64,000 bases of DNA from Providencia stuartii. GTDB taxonomy: Bacteria > Pseudomonadota > Gammaproteobacteria > Enterobacterales > Enterobacteriaceae. Numbering within the stretch: position 1 is the stretch's first letter; each line of letters starts with the position of its first letter. Location of the stretch: positions 248,001 through 312,000 of the forward strand of contig UGUC01000003.1 of the NCBI GenBank assembly GCA_900455155.1, read 5' to 3'. The notes under the pieces were generated by a model. It was not told the DNA's origin. It did no database searches and saw nothing but the letters and a program-made list of their open reading frames with translations. The position numbers and the translations under genes were made by a program. Positions 29,912 to 39,683 of this stretch are shown here, piece by piece.

Positions 29912-30578
29912 TTAATTATGACTGATATTAATTTTTAATGCTGCGGCAATTGCGATAGGCGAAAATGTCACGCTCCCCCACTAACAATGTAGCTAGAATC
30001 GCAAAATAACTCCCCAAAGGCATATTAAAACTATACGCTTCCATTGTTCCCGTTGCATAAATGAGCACAGGAATATACAGCGGCAGCACCAGTAAACTCA
30101 CGAGTACTCCCCCTTTTTTCAGAGATACCGTTAAAGCAGCCCCTATTGCACCAATAAAGCTCAGGATCGGTGTACCTAGCAACAAAGTACCTGCAAGTAC
30201 AGAAAGGGTATTCGCGTCAAAAGAGAGCATTAAAGCTGCTATCGGTGAAAGTAAGATTAGCGGCACTCCAGTTACCAGCCAGTGAGCAATCACTTTAGCT
30301 AATACCGTTAAAAATAGTGGATGCGGTGCGAGCAACAGTTGTTCTAACGAACCATCCAGATAGTCATCTTTAAAGAGACGTTCGAGCGATAATAAAGAAG
30401 AAAGCACCGCGGCTACCCAAAAAATGCCAACAGCGATACGTGCTAATAACTGAGGCTCAGGCCCTATGCTCAATGGAAATAACGTAATAACAATTAAGAA
30501 GAACCATAATGGGTTTACCAATTCAGAAAAACTTCTAAATGCTATTTTTAGTTCTCTTTTAATCACTAGCCAAAACAT
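29912..30578 (-). CDS. ccmB: Heme exporter subunit CcmB, frame broken by one extra base
   Basis: Inner-membrane permease with six hydrophobic segments; NPLWFFLIVITLFPLSIGPEPQLLARIA is the family signature. In the given frame the C-terminus derails to VGERDIFAYRNC. Removing one base from the five-C run at 29975-29979 restores VGSVTFSPIAIAAALKINISHN and a stop at 29912 (221 aa; E. coli 220). In System I cytochrome c maturation CcmAB, with CcmC and CcmD, releases holo-CcmE. Here ccmC-H do not follow. Confidence 0.92.
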
Positions 30579-31195
30579 TATTCATATCCGCCCGTCAGTT
30601 TTAAGGATCCAAAATGCCCCGACATAGCTTGATGAGAAGTAAAAAGAATGATCCCACCTTGTTCAGCATGCTGATGAAAGCGTTCGGTAAGACGTTTCAC
30701 GCCTGCGACATCAATAGCAGTAAAAGGCTCATCCAACACCCACAAAGGAGCTTCACTTAACCATAACCTTGCAAGATTCACTCGCCTTTGTTGCCCCGCT
30801 GATAACTGACCAACAGGAACATCTTCATAGCCAATGAGTGACACTTCTTCGAGAGCCGACCACAAACTATCCCCGGCAGGATGGCGATGCTGCATCTGAT
30901 AATAAAACTGTAGGTTCTCATAAGGAGTAAGTAGTGATTTAACGGCTGGCTTGTGCCCTAAGTAAAGTAATTGACGAGTAAAATCTTCTTTTAACTGATG
31001 AATCGAATATTGCTCCCACAAAATATCCCCTTCATCGGGTTTTAACAGCCCAGCCACCATACGTAATAAGGTCGTTTTACCCGCACCATTAGGCCCTTCA
31101 ACTTGTAAAATTTGGCCGGGCAATACGGTGAAATCCAGCTTTTGAAAAAGCATCCTGTTTTGCCGCTGACAACTGATTTGCTCGGCAGTTAACAT
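30578..31195 (-). CDS. ccmA: Heme exporter ATPase CcmA
   Basis: 205 aa ABC ATPase: Walker A GPNGAGKTTLLR, Q-loop region YLGHKPAVKSLLTPYENLQFY, signature LSAGQQRRVNLARL, Walker B LWVLDEPFTA. The ATG begins 15 bases after the kch stop, and the end abuts the ccmB start. It powers the release of heme-loaded CcmE from CcmC in cytochrome c maturation. The partner genes ccmCDEFGH are not in this window. Confidence 0.93.
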   Translation of the reverse strand: MLTAEQISCQRQNRMLFQKLDFTVLPGQILQVEGPNGAGKTTLLRMVAGLLKPDEGDILWEQYSIHQLKEDFTRQLLYLGHKPAVKSLLTPYENLQFYYQMQHRHPAGDSLWSALEEVSLIGYEDVPVGQLSAGQQRRVNLARLWLSEAPLWVLDEPFTAIDVAGVKRLTERFHQHAEQGGIILFTSHQAMSGHFGSLKLTGGYE

Positions 31196-31210
31196 AGTGT
31201 TTTATTCCTG

Positions 31211-32385
31211 TTATTCGTTTTTCGCCACTTTATTTAACAGAATATCACTAATACTGTCATTTGATATTGTTTCACCGCAAAGCACTTTCATCAAAACTTC
31301 GCCCCCTAAAGAAGATAATGAAAACAGCATGTCGGGGTTAAGCAGGCGAATTTTATCTATATTGCTTTCTTGGTTAACCAATACCACCGTTTTTACACCT
31401 TCACCAGCAAGTTGTTTTATCCCTAAGAGAACAAAAGTACTTAAGGCGTCGCTATCTGTCATCACTAATACATATTTTGCCTGTTTAACATTCGATTCGG
31501 CTAATAGCGCTGTATCTGTAGGGTCACCAGTGACGATATTATCTTTCTCAGGATAATGTGCGCGATGACTTTCTTGGCAGATCACCGCAACTGGCAGTTC
31601 GCGATTTTTTAACCCTTCATACATGCTTACCGCCATTGGCGTACTACCAATTACAACATAATGATTTTTCATATAAGAAAACCTCTTGCGAACAATTTCC
31701 TTTGTTCCTTTAGCTAACAGCCCTACAACATAAACCACTGATGTTGTAAAAATTGTAATACCAAGAATAATGACCGTAACAGTAAATACCCGAGCATCTG
31801 TAGAGACTGGCACTATATCGCCGAAACCGACGGTCGTCATACAAACTAACGCAAAATAAAATGCTGTGGTTCCATCTTTAACGACAGGTAGAAATTCATT
31901 ACCAATATAGAGTGTGCCAAAAATGGAATAAAGCAATAATGCAATGATACAAGTTATCGCCACAAATCCCGCACTGGTTAAGCTGTGATGATGATAACGC
32001 TTCCAAAAAAAGCTCAACGCCAAAAAAGGACCAGCGAAAAATAACCTTGATGAAGGTTTTCCGTTGCAATTTTTAAATCAACAAACGAAATAATGGCCAG
32101 TAAAAGCAGTGAAAACACCCATGCAATTCGGGCGCCATTAAGCATGAAAAAAGATAAAAATATCAATGAAATTCCTAACAAAAAACGAGGGATATCAAGC
32201 AACTTCATAAAGCCGAGAGATTTAAGCCACTCACTAAACCCATTCGCTCGCCAATCAATATAGTCAGTATAAGCCCCCAATATAGGCTTAATAATCATAA
32301 AACCATCAAAAATGATAAGTATTGAGATGATTAAACGGATAAATAAGGATGATTTCAGAAAAGCAATAAACGCGTTATCTGACAT
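31211..32385 (-). CDS. kch: Kch-like voltage-gated potassium channel, frame broken by one missing base
   Basis: 391 aa after correction. Transmembrane segments occupy the first 160 residues, then comes the selectivity filter MTTVGFGDIVPVS, a last pore helix and a cytoplasmic RCK/TrkA-N domain (HYVVIGSTPMAVSMYEGL, DNIVTGDPTDTALL). In the given frame the N-terminal 123 residues end LVLFWR at 32014. Adding one base to the six-A run at 32022-32027 (T-run on the coding strand) gives LVLFLALSFFWKRYHHH and joins the halves. E. coli Kch is 417 aa with the same plan. Confidence 0.88.
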
Positions 32386-32756
32386 TTTTCCTTCACCCTC
32401 TGCTCAGATAAGATTACATAAAGTCTATATAACACATGTTGGTCATTGATGTTAGTTAGAATGCCGTTCTTCGGTTGATTTTATTGGTATAACCGACATA
32501 TCCTTATATCAACTGATACAGTTCCATTTTTATACTTAGGAGAAATAAAATATAAAAAAAGCCTAACTATCAAACTGAAGCTATCTTAATTTGACTTTAT
32601 TTCCTGTGTAAAATTAAACCAAATATCAACCAAATCTCATCAATTATTAGTTGTTTATTTTATTGAACTTAATTTCTAAGATAATATCTAAAAATCGATT
32701 TTTTGGCGTTTTTTCTTATTACCTAACATGACTTAAGAATAAGAGTTCAATAAATT
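32386..32756. other. Intergenic promoter region kch / cptA
   Basis: AT-rich, with no gene seen. It separates two divergent genes and should contain both promoters. Confidence 0.5.
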
Positions 32757-34466
32757 ATGGTTAATTCTACGCAAGCAAAGAGATTTAGCTGGACAGCTTT
32801 ACTGTGGTTGCTCATCTATTTCTGGTATTTCTCATCATTGCTCCAAATCTATGTTGTTGTTACAGGACAAAGTAACACCGTCGGATTAAGAGACTCTTTA
32901 CTGTACAGCACACTCTGGTTAATCCCTGCGCTCTTTTTCCCTAGAAGGATCAAATTAGTTGCCGGCATTATCGGTATCATTCTTTGGCTTTCATCTGTCA
33001 TTGCACTCGCTTATTTTGTCGTCTATGGGCATCAGATCTCACAAAGCGTCATGTTTGTGATGTTTGAAACAAATACAAATGAAGCAGGTGAATTTTTAAG
33101 GCAATACATTAGCTTTAAAGTTATCGCGGTTATATTGATTTATACTCTGGTCGCGATTTTCTTATGGTCACGACTAAAACCGGTGACCATACCAGTGTCA
33201 GCGAGATGTGGTGTCTCTTTGCTCGTGCTAATCATCTTATTTGGCGTTCCTTATTATAATAAAGGAATTAAACAAGATAGGCCGTTCGCCAATGTCATGT
33301 CTTATGTGAATAGTAAACTTGCCTATGCTGCGCCTTGGCAATTTGTTAGTGGCTATTTTCTCTATAAAAACCAGTTAGCCAATATGGAAGAACTGATCCG
33401 TGATAACAGTAAGATCCCGCCATTAGAAAACTTTATCGATGCTAACGGCAATACGCCGAGAACTTTTGTTTTGGTCATTGGTGAATCAACAAGTCGCGAT
33501 AGAATGAGCTTATATGGTTATAAACGCCCAACAACACCAGAGCTTGAGCAGCTAAAACAACAGTATCCCGATAATTTGTCTGTATTTAACGATGTCGTGA
33601 CCTCTCGTCCTTATACAATAGAGGCGCTCCAGCAAATTCTCACGTTTGCCTCTCAAACTGAGCCCGAGTTATTTAATTCGCGCCCTTCAATCATGAATAT
33701 GATGAAGCAAGCTGGATTTAAAACTTTTTGGATCACAAACCAACAGACAATGACGGAGCGTAATACGCTATTAACCGCTTTTTCTCGACAAACAGATAAA
33801 CAATATTACTTAAATAACGATATGGCCCAAAGTTCACGTATTTACGATGAAGTTGTGCTAGCCCCGTTTAAAGAAGCTCTGGCCGACCCTGCTGAGAAAA
33901 AATTTATTGTTGTTCACCTACTTGGAACCCATATGCGATATGAGTTCCGTTACCCTGAAGATAAAGCCATCTTTAAAGGTAAAGATAGTCTGGTGCCAAG
34001 TAACCTCAAAGAGAGCCAAGTCGAAGATTACAATGCTTACGACAACGCACAACACTACAATGATTATATTGTTTCCACATTAATTAAAGATTTTGATTCA
34101 TCAAAAGAAAATGGCTTTTTAGTCTTTTTCTCTGATCATGGTGAAGATGTCTTTGATACACCTCCTCATGAAACTTTAGGTCGTAGTGAAGGCAAACCAA
34201 GTCGTGTGATCTACAATGTTCCATTCCTAGTATGGCAATCTCCTGAATGGTTACAAAGCCATAATTTTAATTTGAACAGTAAAACCGATAGGCCTTATAG
34301 CACCATGGATTTTATCTACTCATGGTCTGATCTCGCGGGCTTTAACTACAAAGGCTACACTCCTCAGAAAAGCCTATTTAGTGACGAATACCAACCACAG
34401 CCGCGTTACATTGGTGACCCTGAGAATAAATCCTCTTTGATGCTGTATGATGATTTGAAAAAATAA
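32757..34466 (+). CDS. cptA: Phosphoethanolamine transferase CptA
   Basis: 569 aa inner-membrane enzyme. Five hydrophobic helices fill residues 10-175 (including MFVMFETNTNEAGEFLRQY), followed by a periplasmic alkaline-phosphatase-like domain. The nucleophile Thr is in VIGESTSRDRMSLYGY (about residue 245) and metal ligands are in FFSDHGEDVFDTPPHE. It is close throughout to E. coli CptA/YijP, which adds phosphoethanolamine to the lipopolysaccharide core. A lipid A target, as for MCR/EptA enzymes, cannot be excluded from sequence alone. Confidence 0.9.
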   Translation: MVNSTQAKRFSWTALLWLLIYFWYFSSLLQIYVVVTGQSNTVGLRDSLLYSTLWLIPALFFPRRIKLVAGIIGIILWLSSVIALAYFVVYGHQISQSVMFVMFETNTNEAGEFLRQYISFKVIAVILIYTLVAIFLWSRLKPVTIPVSARCGVSLLVLIILFGVPYYNKGIKQDRPFANVMSYVNSKLAYAAPWQFVSGYFLYKNQLANMEELIRDNSKIPPLENFIDANGNTPRTFVLVIGESTSRDRMSLYGYKRPTTPELEQLKQQYPDNLSVFNDVVTSRPYTIEALQQILTFASQTEPELFNSRPSIMNMMKQAGFKTFWITNQQTMTERNTLLTAFSRQTDKQYYLNNDMAQSSRIYDEVVLAPFKEALADPAEKKFIVVHLLGTHMRYEFRYPEDKAIFKGKDSLVPSNLKESQVEDYNAYDNAQHYNDYIVSTLIKDFDSSKENGFLVFFSDHGEDVFDTPPHETLGRSEGKPSRVIYNVPFLVWQSPEWLQSHNFNLNSKTDRPYSTMDFIYSWSDLAGFNYKGYTPQKSLFSDEYQPQPRYIGDPENKSSLMLYDDLKK

Positions 34467-34491
34467 TTTGTCAGTAAAGCATCTTAGACCT

Positions 34492-34527
34492 AAGATGAAG
34501 AGCCTTTAGCGGCTCTTCATCTTTTTA
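34492..34527 (+). terminator. Terminator of cptA
   Basis: 13-bp perfect stem (arm AAGATGAAGAGCC), loop TTTAGC, followed by TTTTATT. It lies between the convergent cptA and DUF421 genes. Confidence 0.88.
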
Positions 34528-34543
34528 TTAAGAAACGTGATAG

Positions 34544-35197
34544 TTACTGAATTTTGCCATCTTGCCGAATAAATTTGACTTCGCCTTGCCAAAACTCAGC
34601 AAGAAAAACAGATTCGGGCTTATCGATCCCATGTTTACCCATCTGTTTATTTAACCACTCTTCGTCTTTTTCTATCGATTGCAATTCATTTAGCCTAACA
34701 ACACCATCTTTCATAATAATCACTGATGGCATATTTGTTGGATCACAAATAACCGTTAATTGCCCATCTGGTTCAATCTGGGCATAATAGATTTCTTGGA
34801 ATGAATGAACCCCTTGTGCATGAATTCTTGAGGATATATTCAAAATATCAATTTTATTCCCTTTTTCTAATATATTTTCCATAATAAAGTTTCCTTTACT
34901 AATAATAGGGATAGGATTGCCGATAGTCACGTTGCGAATAAAGTTAAATTTTTTAGTTAAATAGTTTAGCCCTGATATAAAAAACACACCTATAAAGAGT
35001 AAAGTGATGTACTGATATAATGGGATTGTATCGCTATAAATCACACCACCAATAATTCCACCCAACACAAAATTCCCAATAAAATCAATAGGTGTCATCT
35101 GTGATAACTGCGTTTTCCCAGACAAATTCATATGAGTAAGAACAATGGCAAAACCAATGATAAACTTGACTACAACAAGCATATAGTAATAACTCAT
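34544..35197 (-). CDS. DUF421 (YetF-like) membrane protein
   Basis: 217 aa. Three N-terminal hydrophobic helices (residues 1-80, with SQMTPIDFIGNFVLGGIIGGVIYSD) precede a cytoplasmic domain (GNPIPIISKGNFIMENILEKGNK, HSFQEIYYAQIEPDGQLTVI) typical of DUF421/YetF. YetF-family proteins are linked in Bacillus to spore or stress physiology. The biochemical role is unknown. Confidence 0.85.
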   Translation of the reverse strand: MSYYYMLVVVKFIIGFAIVLTHMNLSGKTQLSQMTPIDFIGNFVLGGIIGGVIYSDTIPLYQYITLLFIGVFFISGLNYLTKKFNFIRNVTIGNPIPIISKGNFIMENILEKGNKIDILNISSRIHAQGVHSFQEIYYAQIEPDGQLTVICDPTNMPSVIIMKDGVVRLNELQSIEKDEEWLNKQMGKHGIDKPESVFLAEFWQGEVKFIRQDGKIQ

Positions 35198-35495
35198 ATA
35201 AGACTTCCTTTCGTATACTCACGTTTTTATGAATTTTAGTTAAAGAAACCAGCATATTATTTTTTTTGCTAATATCCAAGATTAATTATAGCGAAATAAT
35301 AAAGCTCGTCTTTTTTATTAAGTTAAATATTGATATCAAGCATTAAAATCACTATTTTGCTGATAATGCTACCTTTTTATTTCAGGTAACTTTCAGAGAC
35401 AACTGATTTTTAATTATTAAAAATATGAGTTATATTTATAACATGCTATTGATAGCAGATCCGTATCCACTTACATCATGCTAAAGGAAATATTT

Positions 35496-36173
35496 ATGAA
35501 AAAGAAAATATTAAGTTCTCTTATTCTAGCAGGTATTATCGCTATGGCGGCAGGTTGTGATGATTCATCAAAGACAGATCAAACGATGAAACAAACTGAA
35601 GAAAAAGTGGAGCAATTAAAAGATGCTGGTGAGCAAAAAGCAGCCGAACTTAAGGATAGTGCAGAAGCAAAAGCGAATGACCTTCAAAAACAAGCTTCAG
35701 AAAAAGCGGATGAAATTGCAGATAAGGCTAAAGAAGTAAAAGAAGCTAGCGAACAAAAAGCAGCTGAGCTTAAAGAGAACGCCACAGAGAAAGCTAATGA
35801 ATTGAAAGAAGCTAGCGAGCAAAAAGCGGCTGAGCTTAAAGAGAGCGCTACAGAGAAAGCCGATGAATTAAAAAAGGCTAGCGAGCAAAAAATCTCTGAA
35901 TTTAAAAATAGTGCCACAGAGAAAGCTAACGAACTTGAAAAACAAGCTTCAGCTAAGGCAGATGAGCTATCTGATAAAGCTAAAGAGCTAAAAGATGCGG
36001 CTGATAAAAAATCAGATGAATTAACTGAATCGGCAAAAAATAAGCTATCAGAAACAAATGATAAAATAGCAGAAAAAAGCCAAGAAGTGAAAACAGACTC
36101 AATCAATAAAGCAGATGAACTAGCGACTGATGCCAAAAATAAAACTGAAGAATTAAAAGCAGAAAACAAATAA
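35496..36173 (+). CDS. Coiled-coil repeat lipoprotein
   Basis: 225 aa from ATG 35496: MKKKILSSLILAGIIAMAAGC is a lipoprotein signal with the Cys at about residue 21. Next residues DDSS contain Asp at +2, the inner-membrane retention rule. The rest is one long amphipathic helix of 11-residue units such as ASEQKAAELKE and ATEKANELKE, repeated about 15 times, with no Pro, Trp or further Cys. This resembles LEA-like/apolipoprotein-type repeats and YqjD- or Lpp-like stalks. Function is unknown; a stress-protective or spacer role is inference. Confidence 0.85.
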   Translation: MKKKILSSLILAGIIAMAAGCDDSSKTDQTMKQTEEKVEQLKDAGEQKAAELKDSAEAKANDLQKQASEKADEIADKAKEVKEASEQKAAELKENATEKANELKEASEQKAAELKESATEKADELKKASEQKISEFKNSATEKANELEKQASAKADELSDKAKELKDAADKKSDELTESAKNKLSETNDKIAEKSQEVKTDSINKADELATDAKNKTEELKAENK

Positions 36174-36204
36174 CTATCTGTGCTAGATAACTCGGTTTAT
36201 TCTC

Positions 36205-36235
36205 AAAGCAGGTCTACGCTGGCCTGCTTTTTTTT
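36205..36235 (+). terminator. Terminator of the coiled-coil lipoprotein gene
   Basis: Stem AAAGCAGG / CCTGCTTT with a ten-base loop, followed by a further run of Ts. It starts 31 bases after the stop. Confidence 0.88.
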
Positions 36236-36353
36236 ATATTTTTATACGGAGAAAGTAAAGCACACAAAACCATGTCCTGTTCCCCCTCAATTCTGGTATA
36301 ACAATTTAAAACCGAAATAATATAAACACGTTACCTTATAAATTGGAGACAAC

Positions 36354-36791
36354 ATGCAAGTGAGATATAGCCTTGGGTATACTGATCCTAAAATCGTTAA
36401 TCACGCTTTCGCGCTTCGCCAACAAGTTTTTACCCATGAACAAGGCTTTCCTGCTGAAATCGATGTAGATGTATATGATGATGATGCATTACATGTGGTG
36501 CTATACCTAGAAAATAGCCCTGTTGCTGTACTACGTTGTATTTTACAAGCCGACAAAGTGATAAAAGTGGGCAGAGTCGCGGTACTTAAACAATATCGAG
36601 GCAAAGGCTTTGGACGTAAGTTAATGAAATTTGTTGAGCAGTACGCTATCGAGAACCAATTTCATGCTGTAGGACTATCTGCACAACATACCGCAATCGC
36701 CTTTTACGAAACATTAGGCTATCACACACAAGGCGAAATGTATGACGAAGATGGTATGGATCATATCTATATGGTTCTACCGTTAATTTAA
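36354..36791 (+). CDS. GNAT-family N-acetyltransferase
   Basis: 145 aa single GNAT domain. The acetyl-CoA loop is VGRVAVLKQYRGKGFGRKLM (Q/RxxGxG/A), with a conserved late motif AFYETLGYHTQGEMYDEDGMDHIYM. The early ALRQQVFTHEQGFP resembles the ElaA/YjdJ group. The substrate is unknown. Confidence 0.88.
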   Translation: MQVRYSLGYTDPKIVNHAFALRQQVFTHEQGFPAEIDVDVYDDDALHVVLYLENSPVAVLRCILQADKVIKVGRVAVLKQYRGKGFGRKLMKFVEQYAIENQFHAVGLSAQHTAIAFYETLGYHTQGEMYDEDGMDHIYMVLPLI

Positions 36792-36863
36792 GTTCTAACG
36801 CCTTGAATTTTCCATATCCCCCCTTATGATCAATAAAGTGATGCTTTTTTGTACGAGGTGATT

Positions 36864-37130
36864 ATGGCAAATGGTTGGGCTAACGAAAATGCGGTTCAAG
36901 AACAAATTGATGCCACTCTTGATGACGCTATCGCTAAGGCTCGCAGTCAACTCCATTCAGGCGAAAGTGCTGAATACTGTGTTGAATGTGGTGAGCCTAT
37001 TCCTCTCGCCCGCCGCAAGGCACTCCCTGGCGTACAGCTCTGTATCACTTGCCAAAATGCCGCCGATCAAAAAAGTGCCACATTTAGTGGTTATAATCGC
37101 CGAGGGAGTAAAGATAGTCAGTTACGGTGA
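36864..37130 (+). CDS. ybiI: YbiI, DksA/TraR-type zinc-finger protein
   Basis: 88 aa from ATG 36864 (MANGWANENAVQEQID), with CVECGEPIPLARRKALPGVQ and CITCQ forming the C4 zinc finger, and the ending YNRRGSKDSQLR identical to E. coli YbiI. DksA-like proteins act on RNA polymerase, but this short form lacks the long coiled coil with the acidic tip, and its role is not established. Confidence 0.93.
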   Translation: MANGWANENAVQEQIDATLDDAIAKARSQLHSGESAEYCVECGEPIPLARRKALPGVQLCITCQNAADQKSATFSGYNRRGSKDSQLR

Positions 37131-37598
37131 ATATGCCCTATTCCTAAATAACACCGAAACTCTACCAATATTTATTTCTACCTAAAATCCGAATATTAAT
37201 GTTAATTTAATTAACCTTTCTAAGCTTTTTATCTAACTTTTTGTTAAATAGTTAAAAAGATAACAACAATGATAGTTAATAATGTGATTTATAAGGCTAT
37301 ATTTTTATGAAAACATAGAGGTTTTTCCTGTTTATTTGAAACCAGTCTCGATATATGGCAATATATCCGCCGGTTTTTTCGCAAATGGAGTAATAACAGC
37401 TAAAAAAACATTTGATAGCAACGGGCGCAATAACCGTTTTTATCGCTATCTCTGCAAACTGTTTCATTATTGTTCTTTCTACTGTTTCCTCACTGGGAAC
37501 CCTTTCGCAATTTCATTGTTTCATTAAGAAGGACAGCGCGTTGCATACCCAACAGATTATTGGTATGTCAAAAATAAAATAAATCAAAGAAGGTTGTT
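37131..37598. other. Intergenic region upstream of betT
   Basis: AT-rich, 468 bases. Short ORFs here have no ribosome sites and no recognisable content. It presumably contains the betT promoter. No betI repressor or betAB genes are adjacent. Confidence 0.5.
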
Positions 37599-39605
37599 AT
37601 GAGTCAAAACGATACTGATTCTAAAAAAAATCGCTCAAAAATTAGTCCCCCGGTATTTTATACCTCTGCACTTGTGATTATGGTTATTGTTGGTTTTGCC
37701 GCCATCATGCCGGAAGTAGCAGAATCTCATCTAAGTCATCTTCAACAAAACCTATTCAATAATGCTAGCTGGTTCTATATTCTAGCCGTCGCTATCATTC
37801 TTTTGAGTGTGACTTATCTGGGACTCTCTCGTTATGGACAGATAAAACTCGGCCCCGATCACGCACAACCTAATTTTAGCTATGTGTCTTGGTTTGCCAT
37901 GCTGTTTTCCGCAGGTATGGGGATAGGGTTAATGTTCTTTGGTGTTGCAGAGCCTGTAATGCACTACCTCAACCCACCAGTCGGTGATCCGCAAACGGTT
38001 GAAGCCGCGAAAGAGGCAATGCGTTTGACCTTCTTCCATTGGGGCTTACACGCTTGGGCGATTTACGCCATTGTGGCGCTGATTTTAGCCTTTTTTAGCT
38101 ACCGCCATGGGTTACCGCTGACCCTCCGCTCCGCACTGTATCCTATTATTGGTGATCGTATTTATGGCCCTATTGGCCACTTTGTCGATATTTTCGCGGT
38201 TGTCGGTACTGTTTTTGGGGTTGCGACATCATTAGGCTTTGGCGTATTGCAGGTTAATGCAGGGATGAATCACCTGTTTGGTCTGCCTGTTAGCCCAACC
38301 GTACAAGTTATTCTGATCGTTGTCTTTACTGGCCTTGCGACGCTGTCTGTGGTTTCAGGCCTAGATAAAGGGATCCGCATTCTTTCTGAATTAAACTTAG
38401 GTTTAGCCTTTATATTGATGCTGCTGGTGTTGATCTTAGGGCCAACCGTTTTATTACTGAAATCATTTGTTGAAAACACAGGTGGTTATCTATCCGAGAT
38501 AGTCAACAAAACCTTTAACTTGTATGCCTATGAGCCTAAATCCAGTGATTGGTTAGGTGGTTGGACATTACTTTATTGGGGTTGGTGGCTCTCTTGGTCG
38601 CCATTTGTTGGGATGTTTATCGCGCGAATTTCACGTGGACGTACTATTCGTGAGTTCGTCACTGGCGTTCTATTTGTTCCTGCTGGCTTTACCTTAATGT
38701 GGATGACGTTCTTCGGTAATTCCGCCATTAACCTGATTAAAAACCAAGATGCCGTTAAACTGGCAGAAACAGTGCAATCAGATGTTTCACTCGCCCTGTT
38801 TGAATTTTTAACCTACTTCCCTTTCTCTACCGTACTGTCATTTTTTGCTATGCTGATGGTGGTCGTCTTCTTTGTCACTTCGGCTGACTCTGGGGCAATG
38901 GTTGTTGATACTTTAGCATCGGGTGGTGATTCAAATACCCCAGTTTGGCAGCGTATTTTCTGGGCTGGCTTAATGGGTGTCGTTGCTATCACATTATTAC
39001 TTGCAGGTGGCTTACAAGCACTACAAACCTTAACTATTGCCAGCGCCTTACCGTTTGCGATGGTACTATTAGCAGCAATTTATGGCTTATTTAAAGCATT
39101 GCGTATTGATGCTTATAAACGTGATAGCCAACAATTAGCCACAATTGCTCCGACAGCGAGCCGCAATCCAATTCCATGGCAACGACGCTTACGTAATATC
39201 GCGTATTTCCCAAAACGTAACCAAGTAAAACGTTTTCTTGGTGAGGTTGTTCATCCATCGATGGAAATGGTCTCAGAGGAGCTTGAGAAGCAGAATACGA
39301 CTTGCCATATCTATAATGATAAAGATGATAGGATTGGCTTCGAGGTCGATTTAGGTGAGGATATGAACTTCCTATACGAAGTTCGCTTGCGCTACTATGT
39401 TCAACCTTCTTTTGCCCTTTCTGGCATGGGAACAGAGAGCGATGATGAAAAAAGCGAAGAGCAGAAATATTATCGTGCAGAGGTTCACCTTAAAGAAGGT
39501 GGGCAAGACTATGATGTTATGGGCTGGACCAAAGAACAGGTCATCCATGATATTCTCGACCAGTACGAGAAACATATTCACTTCCTACATCTACTAGGTA
39601 AGTAA
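37599..39605 (+). CDS. betT: BCCT-family choline/betaine transporter (BetT)
   Basis: 668 aa, twelve hydrophobic helices. The BCCT signatures are FSAGMGIGLMFFGVAEPVMHY, FFHWGLHAWAIYAIVALILAF, WTLLYWGWWLSWSPFVGMFIARISRGR and SADSGAMVVDTLASGG. A roughly 160-residue hydrophilic C-terminal tail is characteristic of proton-driven, osmotically regulated BetT rather than CaiT or short BCCTs. It imports choline for glycine betaine synthesis. An AAGAAGG site precedes the start. Confidence 0.9.
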   Translation: MSQNDTDSKKNRSKISPPVFYTSALVIMVIVGFAAIMPEVAESHLSHLQQNLFNNASWFYILAVAIILLSVTYLGLSRYGQIKLGPDHAQPNFSYVSWFAMLFSAGMGIGLMFFGVAEPVMHYLNPPVGDPQTVEAAKEAMRLTFFHWGLHAWAIYAIVALILAFFSYRHGLPLTLRSALYPIIGDRIYGPIGHFVDIFAVVGTVFGVATSLGFGVLQVNAGMNHLFGLPVSPTVQVILIVVFTGLATLSVVSGLDKGIRILSELNLGLAFILMLLVLILGPTVLLLKSFVENTGGYLSEIVNKTFNLYAYEPKSSDWLGGWTLLYWGWWLSWSPFVGMFIARISRGRTIREFVTGVLFVPAGFTLMWMTFFGNSAINLIKNQDAVKLAETVQSDVSLALFEFLTYFPFSTVLSFFAMLMVVVFFVTSADSGAMVVDTLASGGDSNTPVWQRIFWAGLMGVVAITLLLAGGLQALQTLTIASALPFAMVLLAAIYGLFKALRIDAYKRDSQQLATIAPTASRNPIPWQRRLRNIAYFPKRNQVKRFLGEVVHPSMEMVSEELEKQNTTCHIYNDKDDRIGFEVDLGEDMNFLYEVRLRYYVQPSFALSGMGTESDDEKSEEQKYYRAEVHLKEGGQDYDVMGWTKEQVIHDILDQYEKHIHFLHLLGK

Positions 39606-39615
39606 ACAACAAAAA

Positions 39616-39648
39616 GCCCCCTAATCAGAATGTTGCTGATTAGGGGGC
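39616..39648. terminator. Bidirectional terminator between betT and hpaR
   Basis: 13-bp perfect stem (arm GCCCCCTAATCAG) with a seven-base loop. On the minus strand it is followed by TTTTTG; on the plus strand by AATTTATTT. It separates two convergent genes and probably ends both. Confidence 0.88.
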
Positions 39649-39683
39649 AATTTATTTATTGCCCACGACATGCGAAATTCGCC

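Noticed and set aside
35684..36169. 161-codon ORF antisense to the coiled-coil lipoprotein gene
   Set aside because: It is the mirror of the regular repeat codons and reads as Ser/Ala/Phe repeats. No ribosome site.
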